Positions 40,381 to 54,380 are shown, counted from the first letter of the stretch. The stretch: 64,000 bases of DNA from Platycnemis pennipes (GCA_933228895.1 OW121848.1:138092615-138156614), one strand, 5' to 3'. Notes: generated by a model from the sequence alone, not told the origin. Made by a program: numbers and translations.

Positions 40381-40817
40381 CAGGCACGTAGCCAGGGGAA
40401 TGGGGGGCTTCTGGTGCTTCAGCCCCCCCGAAATTTTTTCCCAATCATTTTGTTGTTCTGATTTTAACTGGGCATGATAATCCAGATTACACTACATATG
40501 ATTCAAGTGTGAAGTGTCTTGAAACGTGATCTCTATTTTGATGCATGAGTGTAGCTAATAATTGTTCTTTTCAATCTGAGATGCATGTATGGGTTGAACT
40601 TCTGGGGTCGGTCAAATTAACTGCTTCATAACGAGGTAATCAGTGAACTTTACCAGTGAGAAGAAATAAGTGTGGGCACTGCAAAAGTAAATATCAAGCA
40701 CTGAAAATTAAGGGAAGATATTTGTAACATGTCGGCACCGAATGGGCAAGGCTGATTTGTTTCAAGTTACGCAAGACTTAGCCCACCCCCAGGAGCAAAT
40801 TTCTGGCTACGTACCTG
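40381..40817. mobile_element. hAT-like non-autonomous DNA transposon (MITE), 437 bp
   Basis: The left terminus is CAGGCACGTAGCCAG and the right terminus read inward is CAGGTACGTAGCCAG (14 of 15 identical). It is flanked by a perfect 8-bp direct repeat ACCCAAGC at 40373-40380 and 40818-40825. An 8-bp duplication with CAGG-type termini is the hallmark of hAT transposons. Both ends also carry C/G runs near the termini. No transposase frame exists, so it would be mobilised only in trans. The perfect duplication suggests a fairly recent insertion. Confidence 0.9.
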
Positions 40818-42859
40818 ACCCAAGCTAACTTCATTCTGAAAATCTCACAGCTTTTAGTTTTCTCACGAGTGGTCTTTACTCCATAACTCTCGCATTGATT
40901 TTTCAAAGCGTCAAATGACTACATTTCCTTGGTTTTCTGGCTGATTATTTTGCTCATACGAGAAATTAACAAATTTAATAAGATATCCTCCAACTTTTAT
41001 ACCAACACTTAAGTCCTCCCATATCTACCTCGCCATTTTTTTTACGCACAAGTTATTTATGACAGGCGACAATGAACAACACTACTTCATTCCACGCCCT
41101 GTTACTGTCCACCCAGATTCTCCATCTCAACCGTCTTCGTATCGTTGGAGCAATATAAAGAATTGAGATGAATCTAAAATTCCTCAAACCTATGTAGCCG
41201 ATATTATCAGCACACTAAGAGAGGCAGGGATTAATGTTAAGCGTAACAGATCGCTCGGAAATTGAGAATCGACCAATCGACTTCAAAATTTCCTTGCATT
41301 CCTATCCAACAAACTATTTTATCACACTCGACCATACAATGAGCTCCCATTCACAGAAATAATATTCACTGCCCTACGTCCATAGTAAAATAAAGCCCGG
41401 TATCATCTAACCGTCACTAAAATGATAGAACCATTTACCTACGAAAATGTGACCATGGAATGCTCAACCGGTAAAAAAATCCGCATTGCTACACGTATAT
41501 CAAAGCTGATGGAGACTTTTAGTTATGCATCCATCACAGAATTTCATTAAGACCTTCGTACACCATTAAAGTGCCTTTCTTGCTTTAAAGATTAACCAGT
41601 AGTTAAAGAATTTTCCATTGTGAAAGCACCTTTAAATGTAATTAAATGCGGTAGATATAAAATATACCAGGATAAGAAATCCACCTTCCTATACCCGGAA
41701 AAAAACTCACTTGCACAATTCAGACGTGCTTTACTGTGGTGAGCATCGAGGAAATCGGGTTTCCATATTTCGCGGATGCCTGACCGCGGACATCCCATTG
41801 CGGTCGCGTCTAATTGATGGGACGCTTGCAGAACACCGGCAATTTACGGCACCGCAGATGCGGCCAGAGAGTTTGGGAGGGCGCGACACTGATGCAACCT
41901 ATCCAGTCCCACTCCTCCACAGGCACATGCATAATGAACAGGAGGTGGAAAAGGTGAACTGGATTATCGCGCTCAGATGCCGAGTTGGAATCCACAACGA
42001 CGACACCATTTCTGACCAGTTCATTCTGATTTCATAACGAGTACCGGAGTACCATCCGCGGCGCAACTACAATTTCCGTCACAACGAGTAATATTCAATT
42101 TAATGCCCCTGCCTTGTGAAAAAACACACCAGCCCGTATGCTTTACTTCCTCGGTGAAAAAAAATGAAAACTTATGAGTAGTTGTGAGCCCAAAGTGACG
42201 CCCCAGAGCAAGTGAGGACATAGCGATAAGTGCTCTTCTCCCACTTCCAATTATCCACGATGCTGGTTACCCTCGCAAAATTGAAACCTACTTTAGATGG
42301 TGGAACATTGGATGACGGACTATTTGACGTATTTCTCAAGCAACCTCTTGATGTCCCAGGGTCATTATCCATTCCCATCCCCTACTGCGCAAAACTCGAG
42401 CCTAACCAAGACCACTCATTCTTCCGGAGAGGGCGGGGCTTCGGCAGTCGCTCCACTCCCAAAAAATTTACTACGGCATAATGAGATTGAGTTCATATGA
42501 GTGAGCTGGATGAGGGGAGATTCGAAAGAGGATACATGATGTGGACGGCTGACGAATGTACTTGGTCTAGAATAGATGATATTTCTGATACATGACACAT
42601 GCAGAACATCTGAAAGTTCATGGAGCAGCGTTTCCGACAACAGAAGAAATATACCTGACTACAGAAAAAAATCTCTTACGCTCTTATTTAATATATCCAG
42701 AAAGCTTAATCGTGTCACCAAGCCTACGTGCGTTATCATCCCTTCGATCCATTACCGGATGGTGGAATATAATATAATAGCCCAGTAGAAAATTTTCACA
42801 TGTACTTGAATCTCTGGGAAACCTATGAAAACCTCCCTGTCACCATTCTTTCAGTAATT

Positions 42860-43380
42860 CTGGGAATTTCCCCCAGAGGCGGGCGGGCTAGACGTGGGCG
42901 GGCCTCCCGCTCCGGACAGAAGCGCCGGCGACTTCCACGAAATGATTTCCTCCGAACAGTCCCAAATTCACCGTCGAGAGTGGGGGATTGGTGGGGTCGG
43001 CGGATGCGGGCCGCGAACCACAATTCACCCACGGCGACCGCATACGCAGCGTGCACCGGGTGGAGACAATTACGGGATGTGGACCGGCGGGGACGCGATG
43101 GAGTCCGCGGTGGCACCCACCCCTACCCCGCGGAGGAAACTTCACGGCGCCCCGCCAAGAGAACACCAACACCGTCGGCGGCAAATTAAGCCCCGAGGGA
43201 GGGGGGGCCCCCGTGTATCCGGTCGAGAGGCGGTGGCCAACTCGTGCGTGGGAGGAGACAATGGCCACCATTCGTGTCCCCGGTAGCAAAGCGAGTGCGC
43301 AGCTGACCGTGTTAACGTTTCAACCCCCCCAGTCCGACGGTCGACGGGGCGTGGCGCGCCACGATAAAGATTTTAGCGTT
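42860..43380. other. GC- and CpG-rich block
   Basis: Frames of 129-192 codons are open on both strands, with Arg/Pro-rich low-complexity translations. No domain was recognised. A candidate regulatory island lying just upstream of repeat copy 2. Confidence 0.4.
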
Positions 43381-43619
43381 GAGGAAAAGAGCTTCCAGTT
43401 GAAATCATTTAAACAGCCGCCCACATGCTTGGTGGTCTGCGGACCAATTAGGAAACCCCCGATTACGGGAGGAGCATATATACTCGGAACTGAAATCGTT
43501 AGATGGAAACGAAAAATCAATTTTAATGAAAAAATTAATCTTCTAACCAAAGCCATTTACTCGTAAATTAAAATTAAAATACGCAAATGGTAACGCCCAC
43601 CGAACGAGTTGCACTAAAG

Positions 43620-44160
43620 ACTTCTACGTCATCCACCTCCCGTCAATGACTGTTTTGGGGAAGAACGGGAGGAGAGTGAAGTTGAGGAGGGGAGGACTGC
43701 CTGCACTGATACTGTAGCATCCTGTAAATAACCCAAATCAACTTAGCGAAGTATTTTCAAGTACATTTTGGCGTGACTAAAAGTGTGCTTAAGTTCAATG
43801 CTTATTCACAAATTACTGTGTAGTCTAATATGCAATGCCTTTCGAAATACCCTCCATGGAATAATACAACTACTTCCATTGCCAGAAACCCCTAATGCGT
43901 GTGTGCCCCTAATGCGATTGAGCGAAGGATCTGCGCAGTCTCAGTTCTGATTGGACGAAGGAATGACGTAGGTCTTTCACACGACCACTAATCCGAAAGG
44001 GTTAAAAACATTAGTTTTTCGCCGCTTATAACGGATATACGTGACGGATGGAAGAGGAAAATACGGGTATTTTTATTTTACAAACCATCAGATTCAGCAA
44101 TCAACAAATATGGGAAACGACCTCATTTTCGCGAAATTTCATTCAAAAACCCTGAAGATG
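43620..44160 (+). repeat. Unclassified interspersed repeat, copy 2
   Basis: Second member of the family at 16800-17170. The best-matching part is 43960-44110 (ccgaaagggttaaaaacatt, tcgccgcttataac, aaaatacgggtatttttatt). The 5' part has a longer spacer (about 43690-43890) with no counterpart in copy 1. Ends are approximate. Confidence 0.7.
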
Positions 44161-47100
44161 ATGATCGACAAGTCGGTTTTCGAAACGTCCGCAGCAATGG
44201 AGACACCATCCCGGTGGAAGACCCGAGAGGATTTCATTATAAAGATAAGCCGGGAAAGCATCAGATCTTTCTTCATTTAAATTGCACTCCCATCCTGGAT
44301 TACCTTGAGTCGGATGGGCACACGCTCATCATCATGGGGGACTTGACATTTCACTCAAAGGGGAATTCGTAAAAGTTAATGACCGCTAAATAGATATTTC
44401 AGGGGAGCACAGAGATATTGAATCTATTTTTATTAAAAAACTTCCCAGTGAAAATCGGGTAGCCTACTGAATAGAGGATAAGTCAAATAGAAGTTAAAAT
44501 GTGGTCATACTGGAAAAAAAGTAACGTTCACATTTTCTGCCAATAAATTCATATTGGAGCCACACAGAATAATTTTACTGGACAACAATAATTACGCCTA
44601 AATTTAATTCATTCCTTCGGTAAATAAATTCATATTCATAAATTTTAGCACAAGTACGTGATTTTCTCCTTATATTCCGAAATAAAATTAAACCCGTGAT
44701 ATCAAGACCAAATTCAAAACTAACAAAACGCAGGCCATTGAGAATGAATGCTAGGAGCCCTTCAAAGATTTTTTGAACAATTACATTTTCTGTTTCACGA
44801 TAAAATGGACAATTAGCGCATCAAAGCCAGGAAAACTCTTACTTGAATATGTGTGATCTGTGAAAAGAGTTTTTAGAATGTGACTTTTTCTCTTTCATGA
44901 TAAAACGAACTATTATCACGAGAATCAGGAACAATCTGTAATTATTACAAGAAAAATATCACATTACAGATTTCTATTATATGTTAGATTGGTACAAGCA
45001 ACGTAGTCAGTTAAAGAGGGAAAATATCGTCGAAAAGATACTTAAGTACAATATGGATGAGTTTAAAAAATGGTGGGTGTGCACGCATGATCTGGATCTC
45101 CTGAGGCAAGTCTTGTTTAGCGGAATTATTATAAAGTTTACAATAAGGATGAAACGCTATGTGATTTCTCACAAAAGGCAAGAAAATAAATCGCTAACAC
45201 TGATAAAAAGAATACACACGTACACATCAAAATAAGATGCGGTCTAGGATTGAACTGGTATTTAAGTCGATGTGTTCAAATTATTATTAATTATTATATT
45301 ACAAACGCACTCCTAATAAATAAGGAAAGGCGCTGTGCTGTTTCACCTCCACAAAATAGCGGTGCCTCAGACTAACATTCAGCGAGAATCAAAAACTTAA
45401 GGTTTCGGTAACGTTACTAGACTAATGACAAAAAGGAGAAGAATTTCCCAACTACATACATCACTCTATGCATGTAGTCTATCATCACTCTGACTATATC
45501 GCGATGTACAGGAATTTGGAACGACAAAAAGGATGATCGCGAGATACCGATCACACTTGAACAGACAAAAATACTATCTCGCCGCCAGGACGTAATTTTA
45601 CGAAAGGGGAATCACGCAGATGGCTCCTTGTCTTGCAGAAGCAATAATGATAAAATCCCAGGAGTCGAGCGCCGTCAAGCGGGAAAATTACGATCCCATG
45701 CCAGTGGTGGTGCGATAGGGACCCTTACAAGAGACTTCCGGCCATTCCAAAAGCAGCGCTAGCCGATCGACATACATCATTCGGGAATGAGCAGGGATTC
45801 GTAGCGTTAGTGTCCGTCATCCGCCGTTCAAGAGACATCGAGGAGCAGCCGGGATCCGCACCGAGTGTATCTGAAAAGAAATTCTGTGAAATGGGAGCAA
45901 GGACGAAATGAACACATCTCCCCGAGTCCCATTTCGGGGATGCCAAAATTACTCACAGCGAGCTATTAATTGCGAGGTCGAGAAGCGACTTACATGACTG
46001 AAGAAGCATGGACGTTCCAACTTCAGAGGATTGAACGGGCAAAAAAACGCGCAGCGATACGTCACACACTTTATTTTCAAGAAAGGAGTCTAGAGCTTTG
46101 TGCAGGGTATTAAAACCAGTTAACAAGGGCAAACCATTATCAGGCAATGGGATTTAGCAAGGAAATACACTACGTGCTCCAGCTAACAATATGTGATACT
46201 TTATGATGCTTCCTGATTGTCACAAGATAAGCACACGTAGTAAAGATAAACCCATACTCATCTCTTAGTATATAATTAAAATCGCAAAGATAGAACCTGG
46301 GAATAGTGTAAGAGCGTCATATTAAGACAATTTATAATTTGAGCATATAAATTTGGAATATATTTTTCCTAATTATATGTCCAAATACGACTCTTTCGTG
46401 GGCGCTCATAAGTATCATTACGTGACGCAGTATAATAACTTTAGGTTAAAATAATGGGATTTACGGCATGACTTTGCTTTATTTATGAACACAACTACAT
46501 TTATACTCTGTGATTACTAATCAATGTAAGCCTCATTCTCTGATTTACAAAATTTGCTAAAAAGCAGTTATACAGGTCTGGGAGTACACGTAATAATTTT
46601 ATCGACGTAAAAATTTAACAATTGCACCTTATCAATGCAATGGATAACAGAAATTTCTTTATGATCATCAAGTAGGGCAGATTCCGGGAAAATAAACAAT
46701 TTCTTCCAACGATCTCAACAATGGTGTATTTCCTTACACCTTCATGTGCGACCACCGACATATTGCAGCAATAGCATTCACCACCGGAGCAGAGAGCACT
46801 TCAAGTCAGGACACATGCGCTGTGAATAAATAAGGCCAACGAAACGCGCGGAAGGCATTGCTGAGAGAAAAACTCCGAGTCACGGGCACAAACGAAGCAC
46901 ATTCTATTTTGAGGAACTAGATGCTCATCAGGTTGAGCGATCGGCGAAAAAAGAGTCCGTGCATTCGATCACGGATTTTTCAGTGGCAAGGTATGAGTCC
47001 TAATTTGTCTGAAAAGGCAAAATAATTCAAAACCGCAGCGAGTGGGGGGTTCTTTTCACGCGGTAACTATCAACCCCTGACACGGCGGAAGCAGTGCGAA

Positions 47101-48789
47101 GGAAAGTTAAATGAACCCATCCCCATGAAGACCCAAACAAAATTGCCCAAGTCGGGTGCCACCGACTCAATCTCAGCGGAGGATCCGGATGATGACGGCC
47201 TCAGATTCTCGCGTGCCCTTTCCAGGAGCCCGGCAGAACTACGCACCGACAAACGAGGGTCAACTGCAGAGGAAGCAGGCGCGCCATGAGCGGCGTTGAC
47301 CCTCCCAAGGGCGGTTACTTAACTTCTGGCTGCTTGATTACGCAGCGCCCTTTACTGAGGAGAACCATAAGGAGGTGCGGGGAAAGCAGGGACGGATGGG
47401 TGTCAAGGCGCTGCAAAGAGCTCAAGTGATGAAAACAAGAGGAGAAAACAGACAAATGATTACGTATTCAGGCCGATGATTAAAATAAGAGTCCGATTTA
47501 GCCGCCGTCAACTAGTCATCTCAATTACTTTCCTTCAAGTCAATTCGCGTTATTCAAACTATACAATTCGAAAGCCATAAAACCCTTTGAAGTCGATGCC
47601 TTTATCAGAATTCATTTCTAATTTATCATTTCCTACCGAAGTCATTTTTTACCTAAAATTCACACTCGCACTTAATTTGAAAAGACATTCAAACATGCTA
47701 TCGTTTTTTATCCTGAAATATATTTACAAGTTCATGAAAATGACAATAGTACTTCAGGTTTTGCTATATACATACACTAAAATCATCTGCCATACTGAAA
47801 GATTTAGAGGTTCATGTATTAGAGAAAAACTATTTGAAATGATACAAACTACAAGTAAATGCGAATTGTTAGATAATGATAAACCACTGAATGAGGTAAT
47901 TAAAAAAAAGGCTTTAACAGGAGATGAAGTCAATTTCTCATCCAGCTCAAGTTAGTCCTTGGGAACCAAAAGTCATTTAGGTGTGTATCACCTTCATACA
48001 CAAAACATGGAATGGAGTGAAGAAAAAAACAAACACGATGAGGACCGGATTTTCGTCTGGTTGCGGAAGGCTTTCAAACAACCTTCGCAATCGGAATCCT
48101 AAAACAACAGCGATAAGATTGGGGTCTTGGGTGAGATCAGAAGTCACCGCAAACTCACTCGCGAAACACGCATTCAATGCAATAATGCACTTAATGCAGG
48201 GGAGGTCATATTAGAAGTATGGCATAGGAGGCAAGAGCCAGGGCGCCCTTTCACTAATCACTTCTGAATTGCAAGGACAAACATTGAAAGGCTCACCTAC
48301 TTTCCACAAATTAGTCTCGAGTCGATATTATAAAACCAAGTTGGATGAAAGTATGCAAGAAAGTATTTATCTCTAATCTCGTGTGATGGTGTCGTTGGAA
48401 GTTTCTCCAGAGTCTAAAAGTATTGACAACGGTGAGTTATAGCTGAAGGCATTAGCATGGCTGGTGTATGACTATCATTCAGGAAACAAGAAAGAATTGG
48501 GCGCGCAGGAGGTATGTAGAGAACCATGTGGTCCCAGGGACCAGCCGAAAGCGGACGGAGAGCACGAAGTACATACATGGAAGAACTTTAGGCACTCTGT
48601 GCGATAGACAGAGAAAGACTTTTCTTCCATCAACGAAGCCTGTATTAGAATGCAAATGAAAAATCAATAACCTTTAGAGGAACAATCTAAGCGACCGGCA
48701 TACTAATCAATCACGCCGGTTAGGTACTTCCTATCATCACCAACGATCCTCTCCATTCAGTGTGCGCACCAGGGCCAACCCACAGCCTA

Positions 48790-49550
48790 TCATTCATTGA
48801 TTGAAGCTCTTGCCTCTCATTTGCTGCGTTTCCTGAGGGAAGAAAGAGTGTTTCTGTGCGGGACAGATGCGCGGGAAAGGAGAGTTGTGGGCAGTTTCAC
48901 GGAGGGACTTGATGAGGAGGACGGACGGCGAGCGGAGGAAGAAAGGGCGGCGGCTTGGGGCCCCTCAAAGGTCCCTCGATCGATCGGAAGAAAGGGTCGG
49001 AGGGAGGCGTGGGCGGAGGGATGCTGTCAAGGCGGGAGGAGGACCCCTTCTCTAGCGGTGACAAGCCGACACTTTCGAAATCGCAGACACGCCCATTCAT
49101 CAAAACGACGAGCGGAATGACCGGGGCGGGGAGGTGACGAGGGGGTGGCCGGAGGATGGGTCGCGTAACCCTGACGCCACCCCCTTCCCGCCGAACCTCT
49201 GTGAAGATCCTTTCTTTCATCTCGGCGCGCGGAAAAGAAATGGCACCGGCGTGCTCCGAATACCTCTCAAGGATTTACTTTGGATTTTTTTTGGGCCGGG
49301 CTGGAAGAGAATGAGCGGGAAATTCCCCCGGGGCAAGTGTAAAAGGAAAATTGAATCCTTTTAAGATGCAAATTCGAGCAAAGCCGCAGACGGAGGTGGG
49401 AGGGATGGGCAGGGGCGGGGCGATTTCGCGGCACGAAACCGTTGGCTCGCCCGGGGCCACCAAAGCTTTGCGGAACCCTTCGTTGCGGCCCTTTGCTTCT
49501 TTTGTTCCATTGCTAATTGCACACGGCTCTCGGCGTCGGCAGAGACGTAT
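48790..49550. other. GC-rich, purine-skewed block
   Basis: The plus strand is strongly purine-rich (ggaggaagaaagggcggcgg). Overlapping open frames up to 107 codons are of biased composition. No recognisable product. Confidence 0.4.
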
Positions 49551-51015
49551 GACGGGGTCCCCAAATTCTTTCTTAATCTTTTTTTTTTACGAGGTGAGAA
49601 ATCTAATTATCGCTCAGTAGCACGGAAAATTTTCATCCCCAGGATTATGAATCAACGACTGCGGGCAGAAGGCATATGAAATTACACTCATAATTCTTCC
49701 ATTAAAATATTTTCCCCGTTGGACGCTGTAACGATATTTCCACCGTAATTTTGAGGCTAGGACTCTCAGAAGGCACATTAATGGTGGTTATTTAAAAAAC
49801 AATTTATTCACAGATGAAATTTAAGTAAAATACTAAGTAAGCAAATGGATAATGAGATAAAAGTGACGCAAAAGTAACTCTAGCGTCCAAATATATGATT
49901 ATGGGGAAAAATAAAATAACAATACATTGTAAATGTATGTTGTTCAATGTTGGGGCTGAAGAATATCATGGAGTGAAGTCATATCCCAAAAATTATAATT
50001 GGGATTCACATTAATCCGACAGACGGACTACTTTCGGAGTTTCACAATTAGCCTGTTGGGGATTGGAAAAGGGCATTTACTGCGGTCTCATGCACATAAA
50101 AAAAACAAGCACAGCAAAATTAAAAAAATGTTCCATCCCAGTATTTCCATGGCAATAGGAAAGAGTCAACAGAAGGTGTAGAGGAACGAATGTCCGAACA
50201 CGCTATAAAACAAATGAATATCTGAGTAAGATACTTTATTTTGTCCTTCAACCTTCAAGTTCCTCAAGGATTAAATACACCAAGACAAAGAAAATGGAGC
50301 CCTGCTAGATTCAATTTAAATGTAAATTCAGTAATTGCGATAGCGCATCAAATTAGCAAATTAACTGAATTTCATAAAATTTCAAAATAGTCCATCACCA
50401 TCAATACCCATATTTTCTACTCGCTAACCACCCAAGAATGACTTAGGATCGGCATTGGAATAAGAAAATTAAATCTATACTAGCAAGATGAATTGCCATC
50501 GCATTCTATTCATTGGTCGTGGGTTTTCCATTATTGACCCACATACCCACCGACGTTCAGTGCGTCCGACGGAAGCTAAGTAGATCAGGAATCACCCACT
50601 GATAACTGACATTATGATGCGAGATGTAAAACCTGAGCTAATATTAGTTTTCAATGATATGAAAATTTGCAAATTTTAAGAAATACTAATTTTACCTTAA
50701 TGATAGGTTCAGAGTTTTAGAGTGTCGGCAAGAAACACGGTAAAGCTTTCCAATCAAGTTTTGCGGTATTCTCTGAGTAAAATCGTCCAAAAACAGATAA
50801 GCCTCTTTCATAGAAAAAACTGCCTTTTTTAAAGCACCTATAATCGTCATAGTTAGAGATATATGAGATCAGTACGGAAACTTTTGCCTCAAAATGGTTA
50901 TAGAGACAAGTTGCGGAGCTGTACAAAGGGGTGGAAGTGAAAATTTATCAAATAATTCCTGAATTATCTTCAGACGTAAGAAAGACCGTGAAATGCATTT
51001 TTTCCGGCGGAAAAG

Positions 51016-51405
51016 TTTTCAATGGTAATCCAGTACTTATTCTCCCTAGCATTGCAAGGTGAGAATAACACAGCTCTCACAAAACACCACCCATGGGATA
51101 AGACGCTGAAACACATATCACGTAGGTCATGAAGAGTACGCAACTGCCAACACTGAAAGCTGCCAATGTGCCATATATTTCTACGATGACTCCATCGCCT
51201 ACCCACAATTCAATATTTTCAATGGTAATCCAGTATTCTCCCTAGCATTGCAAGGTGCGAATAACACAGCTCTCACAAAACACCATCCTTGGGATAAGAC
51301 GCTGAAATACATATCATGTAGGTCATGAAGAGTACGCAACTGCCAACACTGAAAGCTTCCAATGTGCCATATATTTCTACAATGACTCCATCGCCTACCC
51401 ACAAT
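51016..51405. repeat. About 195-bp tandem duplication
   Basis: Copy 1 begins at 51016 and copy 2 at 51216, both starting ttttcaatggtaatccagta. They run through gtgccatatatttctac to gcctacccacaa. Copy 1 has a 4-bp insertion near 51035, and several substitutions separate them. The paired minus-strand open frames (with NIWHIGSFQCWQLRTLHDL twice) are a by-product of this duplication and show no known domain. Confidence 0.93.
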
Positions 51406-51559
51406 AAATTCGTCAATAGGTATATTCTCAGAAGTGGCAAACCTCCCATAGCACCCCATGGTCGACCAGCATAACGAACACACTCCATTAATTTACTTGA
51501 AAATACTATGGTCACGCGACGAGTGCTCTCCATTCATTTATTTTATTCAATGCCGCGCA

Positions 51560-51948
51560 CTCGGCATCCCCGCAGCTAGTCGTCTTTGGTGTACAGAGGG
51601 ACAATGGTGCTGTGGACCACAAAAAACGGGACGTCCGGTCAACTCTATGAGCGGGCTAAGATTGAGCGGGAGAAGCAGAGTGGGGAGACAATCCAGAGGG
51701 GAGGAGTCGACGCCAGTCATGGGGGCGGCGAGCGAGCGAGAGCGGGGGATGATGACATTGCAGACAGTCGGTGGAATGGGAGAGGGCAATGGTGTGTTGC
51801 TCTCACCAACTAAGGGGAGGGGGGTGAAGCGAGAGAGCGAGAGAAGGGTGGGCGGGGGCTATAACGAGCAATCCAGTGCCTTCGGAATACTGATCGTGGC
51901 ATGACATCGCCGCTGGGGGGAGGGGAATCACGGGAAAGTGAGAAGATT
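51560..51948. other. GC-rich block ending in poly(A)
   Basis: G-rich plus strand with gagcgagagcggg and gggaggggg motifs, open frames without domains, and a 24-A run at its right end. Possibly a retroposed sequence; the source is not recognised. Confidence 0.35.
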
Positions 51949-51972
51949 AAAAAAAAAAAAAAAAAAAAAAAA
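51949..51972. repeat. Poly(A) run of 24
   Basis: Twenty-four uninterrupted A residues at the end of a GC-rich block (51560-51948). It could be the tail of a retroposed transcript, but no target-site duplication was found and the upstream block matches nothing I recognise. Confidence 0.85.
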
Positions 51973-53531
51973 GCTTCACGGCGACGGCGAGTGGCTAACA
52001 GAAGAATGAACAGCGACGTGAGGCCTAGGGCTCCCCGCTGCTACGTTTGCCTGTTTATGAGAAATTTGACGGATCTGATCGCAAAAAATCTGATGTCACA
52101 TGCGCAAGAAATCTAAACATTCGTCTGAAGAGAATAATAATGTTTATAATGAAGCCTTTTCGATAATTTCACCAATAAATTTTTACGAGTGCCAATTCAC
52201 GTCTAGAATTGACAGAGGCCTGAGAGTATTTTGGTTATACTATTTGTGTCATGTCACATTCCTGGACAATAACTTCGGAAAAAGAATTATTAAAATTTTG
52301 GCAGGAAGAAATTTCCTATATAAAAGATTTAGGGATCACTTTTTCCTGCTTTAACGAGAATCAAAATAGTTGAACTAGGTAATATTCTGATAAACGGAGC
52401 GACCACAATACTGGAAAAAATGCAGAAAACACTCTTGACATCGCTGGGCCGAGACAACCCCACAACGTGATAGAATATACAACTAATATACGTTAAAAAG
52501 ATTTATTAGCCAATACCCGAACGTACCCGTCTTCTCCTCACAATTTATAACGCCGAAAATAAGTATCCCACGTTATTTGAACCCACGTTAAATTTTCGAG
52601 CCGCTTGTTGCCTTTCTTCGGCTCTCTCAGATCCTCTCTGTCCAGAGCGGATATCATACATCAAGATTCAAGGCCTATATGCGACATAAAGTTAGATATC
52701 AACTTGCAAACGGTATGCACGTTAAGAAGATTCTCTTGAACTATTAACAGCAGACGCTAAATAAAAGAAGATAAATATTTTTTTTAAGAACAGTGAAAAC
52801 TAGGTTGATTTTTTTCTGATACAGGCATTACAGACTCTTTCTCCATACATACTCTCAATACTTCTCTTCTTCTTCTCAATTCAGACTCTTTCTCCATAAT
52901 ACTGTTGAAACAAATCACTTGAAAATCAAAAAGAAAGAGAAATGGCATTCTTCTACATAAATTATGCCACAAATCATCTCACCTTCCTCCGATAGCATTT
53001 TACAGAACATCTAACGCTGAAAGTAATCAAAAACGAGAACGAATTCTTCCCATTCAAATTCATCATAAAAATTCCAATCCAATCTAGCGAGAGGAGAAGG
53101 AACTACTTCACCAGTCTCACTAACAACACCATCAAGGCTCTGCCCTCTGAATAGTACTTCAATGACGACGGATCAAACTGGGAGATGGAGTGCCACGGGC
53201 AGTAAGGAAGAGGGCTAGGAGTTAGGAGAAACCGATTTCTCTCACCTCTCAAGCTACATTACGACATGGAAGGAGACGTAAACGAAAAGACACACAGATA
53301 AAATGGAAGCACCGCGCGGGGGAAGGAGAATAATCAAAGTCTGAAGAGCAGACGTGATTTCTGAGTCACCGCTAGATAATTTTCGCAACCATCATGCGAA
53401 TTTTATCTTCCCCTTTACCAATCCAGGGGTGTTATTACCGAGTTTATATTACGGTGTCGCAGTGTTTGTGACCTCGGATAGTCGTCACACCCGATTCCCC
53501 AGCAACACGTGACAAAGAGCATTTACTGTTA

Positions 53532-54380
53532 AGGCCGTTGTACACGGTACAATTTCTTGTACAATATCTTGTACCATACATTGAACGGCGAGATTTGACC
53601 AATAAATTGTACAAGAAGTTGTTTGACGGTCGTACACGATCAAAAATTTTCATGCAATTTGTGCGCCAATAACGTGCGCAGATATCGTTTTCTGTCGAAC
53701 AGCCCAATTGCGATATCCGATGACGATAGTATTTTGAAAATACTGCCACAGTAACTGGGTTACAATGATTTGCTACCATTTTACAATGATTTGCTACCAT
53801 TTTACAATGATTTGCTACCATTAATCCTATTATGGATAAAATTAAATTATACGATTGGTTACTTGCACTCTTTCATCGGCTGATGAAACCCATCATTTAT
53901 CCCCCAAACGTCATGTTTATGCTTGTTGCTAATATTTCCTTTTTGGTTCAATAACGTCATCCTAATTTCATTGAGGTTTAATGTTTGTCAGTTTGTCCAA
54001 CTCAATTCAATTTTTGAGAAATAAAACACTTCAAACGCGACCGGCGAATATCACAATACGGCAGCAACAAAGAATATCATAATATGGAAGCAACGAAGAA
54101 TATGACGATATGTACAACGAAAATGGAAGTTTTGCCACGCTAATAGGAATAAAAGAGATTGCAAGCACAGAACACCAACCTTACGAATACTAAACGAACG
54201 TATCACTACCGTCACATGCCATGCGCAGAAGCTACGGAGTGAATCTTTGACAGTTTCATCCTATAATTTAGAGCATGATCTAATTTCTTGTACAAGAAAT
54301 TGTACGAACACCTCTTACACTATACAATTTGCGCAATGAATAAGTTCTTATACAATAAATTGCACCGTGTACAACGGCCT
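53532..54380. mobile_element. PIF/Harbinger-like non-autonomous DNA transposon, 849 bp
   Basis: The termini AGGCCGTTGTACACGG are identical at both ends in inverted orientation. The similarity continues inward (TACAATTTCTTGTACAAT against TGCAATTTATTGTATAAG). Flanking TTA trinucleotides at 53529-53531 and 54381-54383 form the 3-bp TTA target-site duplication typical of PIF/Harbinger. Inside is a 21-bp unit (tacaatgatttgctaccatt) repeated three times at 53761-53822. The minus-strand open frame across it (53444-53821) has no transposase similarity and its MVANHCK repeats come from this tandem unit. Confidence 0.9.
53761..53822. repeat. 21-bp tandem repeat, three units, inside the Harbinger-like element
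   Basis: Three nearly exact copies of a unit starting tacaatgatttgctaccatt, directly head to tail. It is a variable-number candidate that would distinguish copies of this element. Confidence 0.92.

Noticed and set aside
42988..43566. 192-codon plus-strand open frame
   Set aside because: Open in several frames on both strands at once; no recognisable motif and no coding-like pattern.
47587..47955. 122-codon AT-rich plus-strand frame with hydrophobic stretches
   Set aside because: Low-complexity AT-driven translation without a recognisable family.
50970..51483. Twin minus-strand frames that look like a repeated small protein
   Set aside because: Explained by the 195-bp tandem duplication; there is no signal peptide or cysteine pattern supporting a peptide gene family.
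53444..53821. 125-codon frame with MVANHCK repeats
   Set aside because: It lies across the end of the Harbinger-like element and its repeats are the translated 21-bp tandem unit; no transposase similarity.
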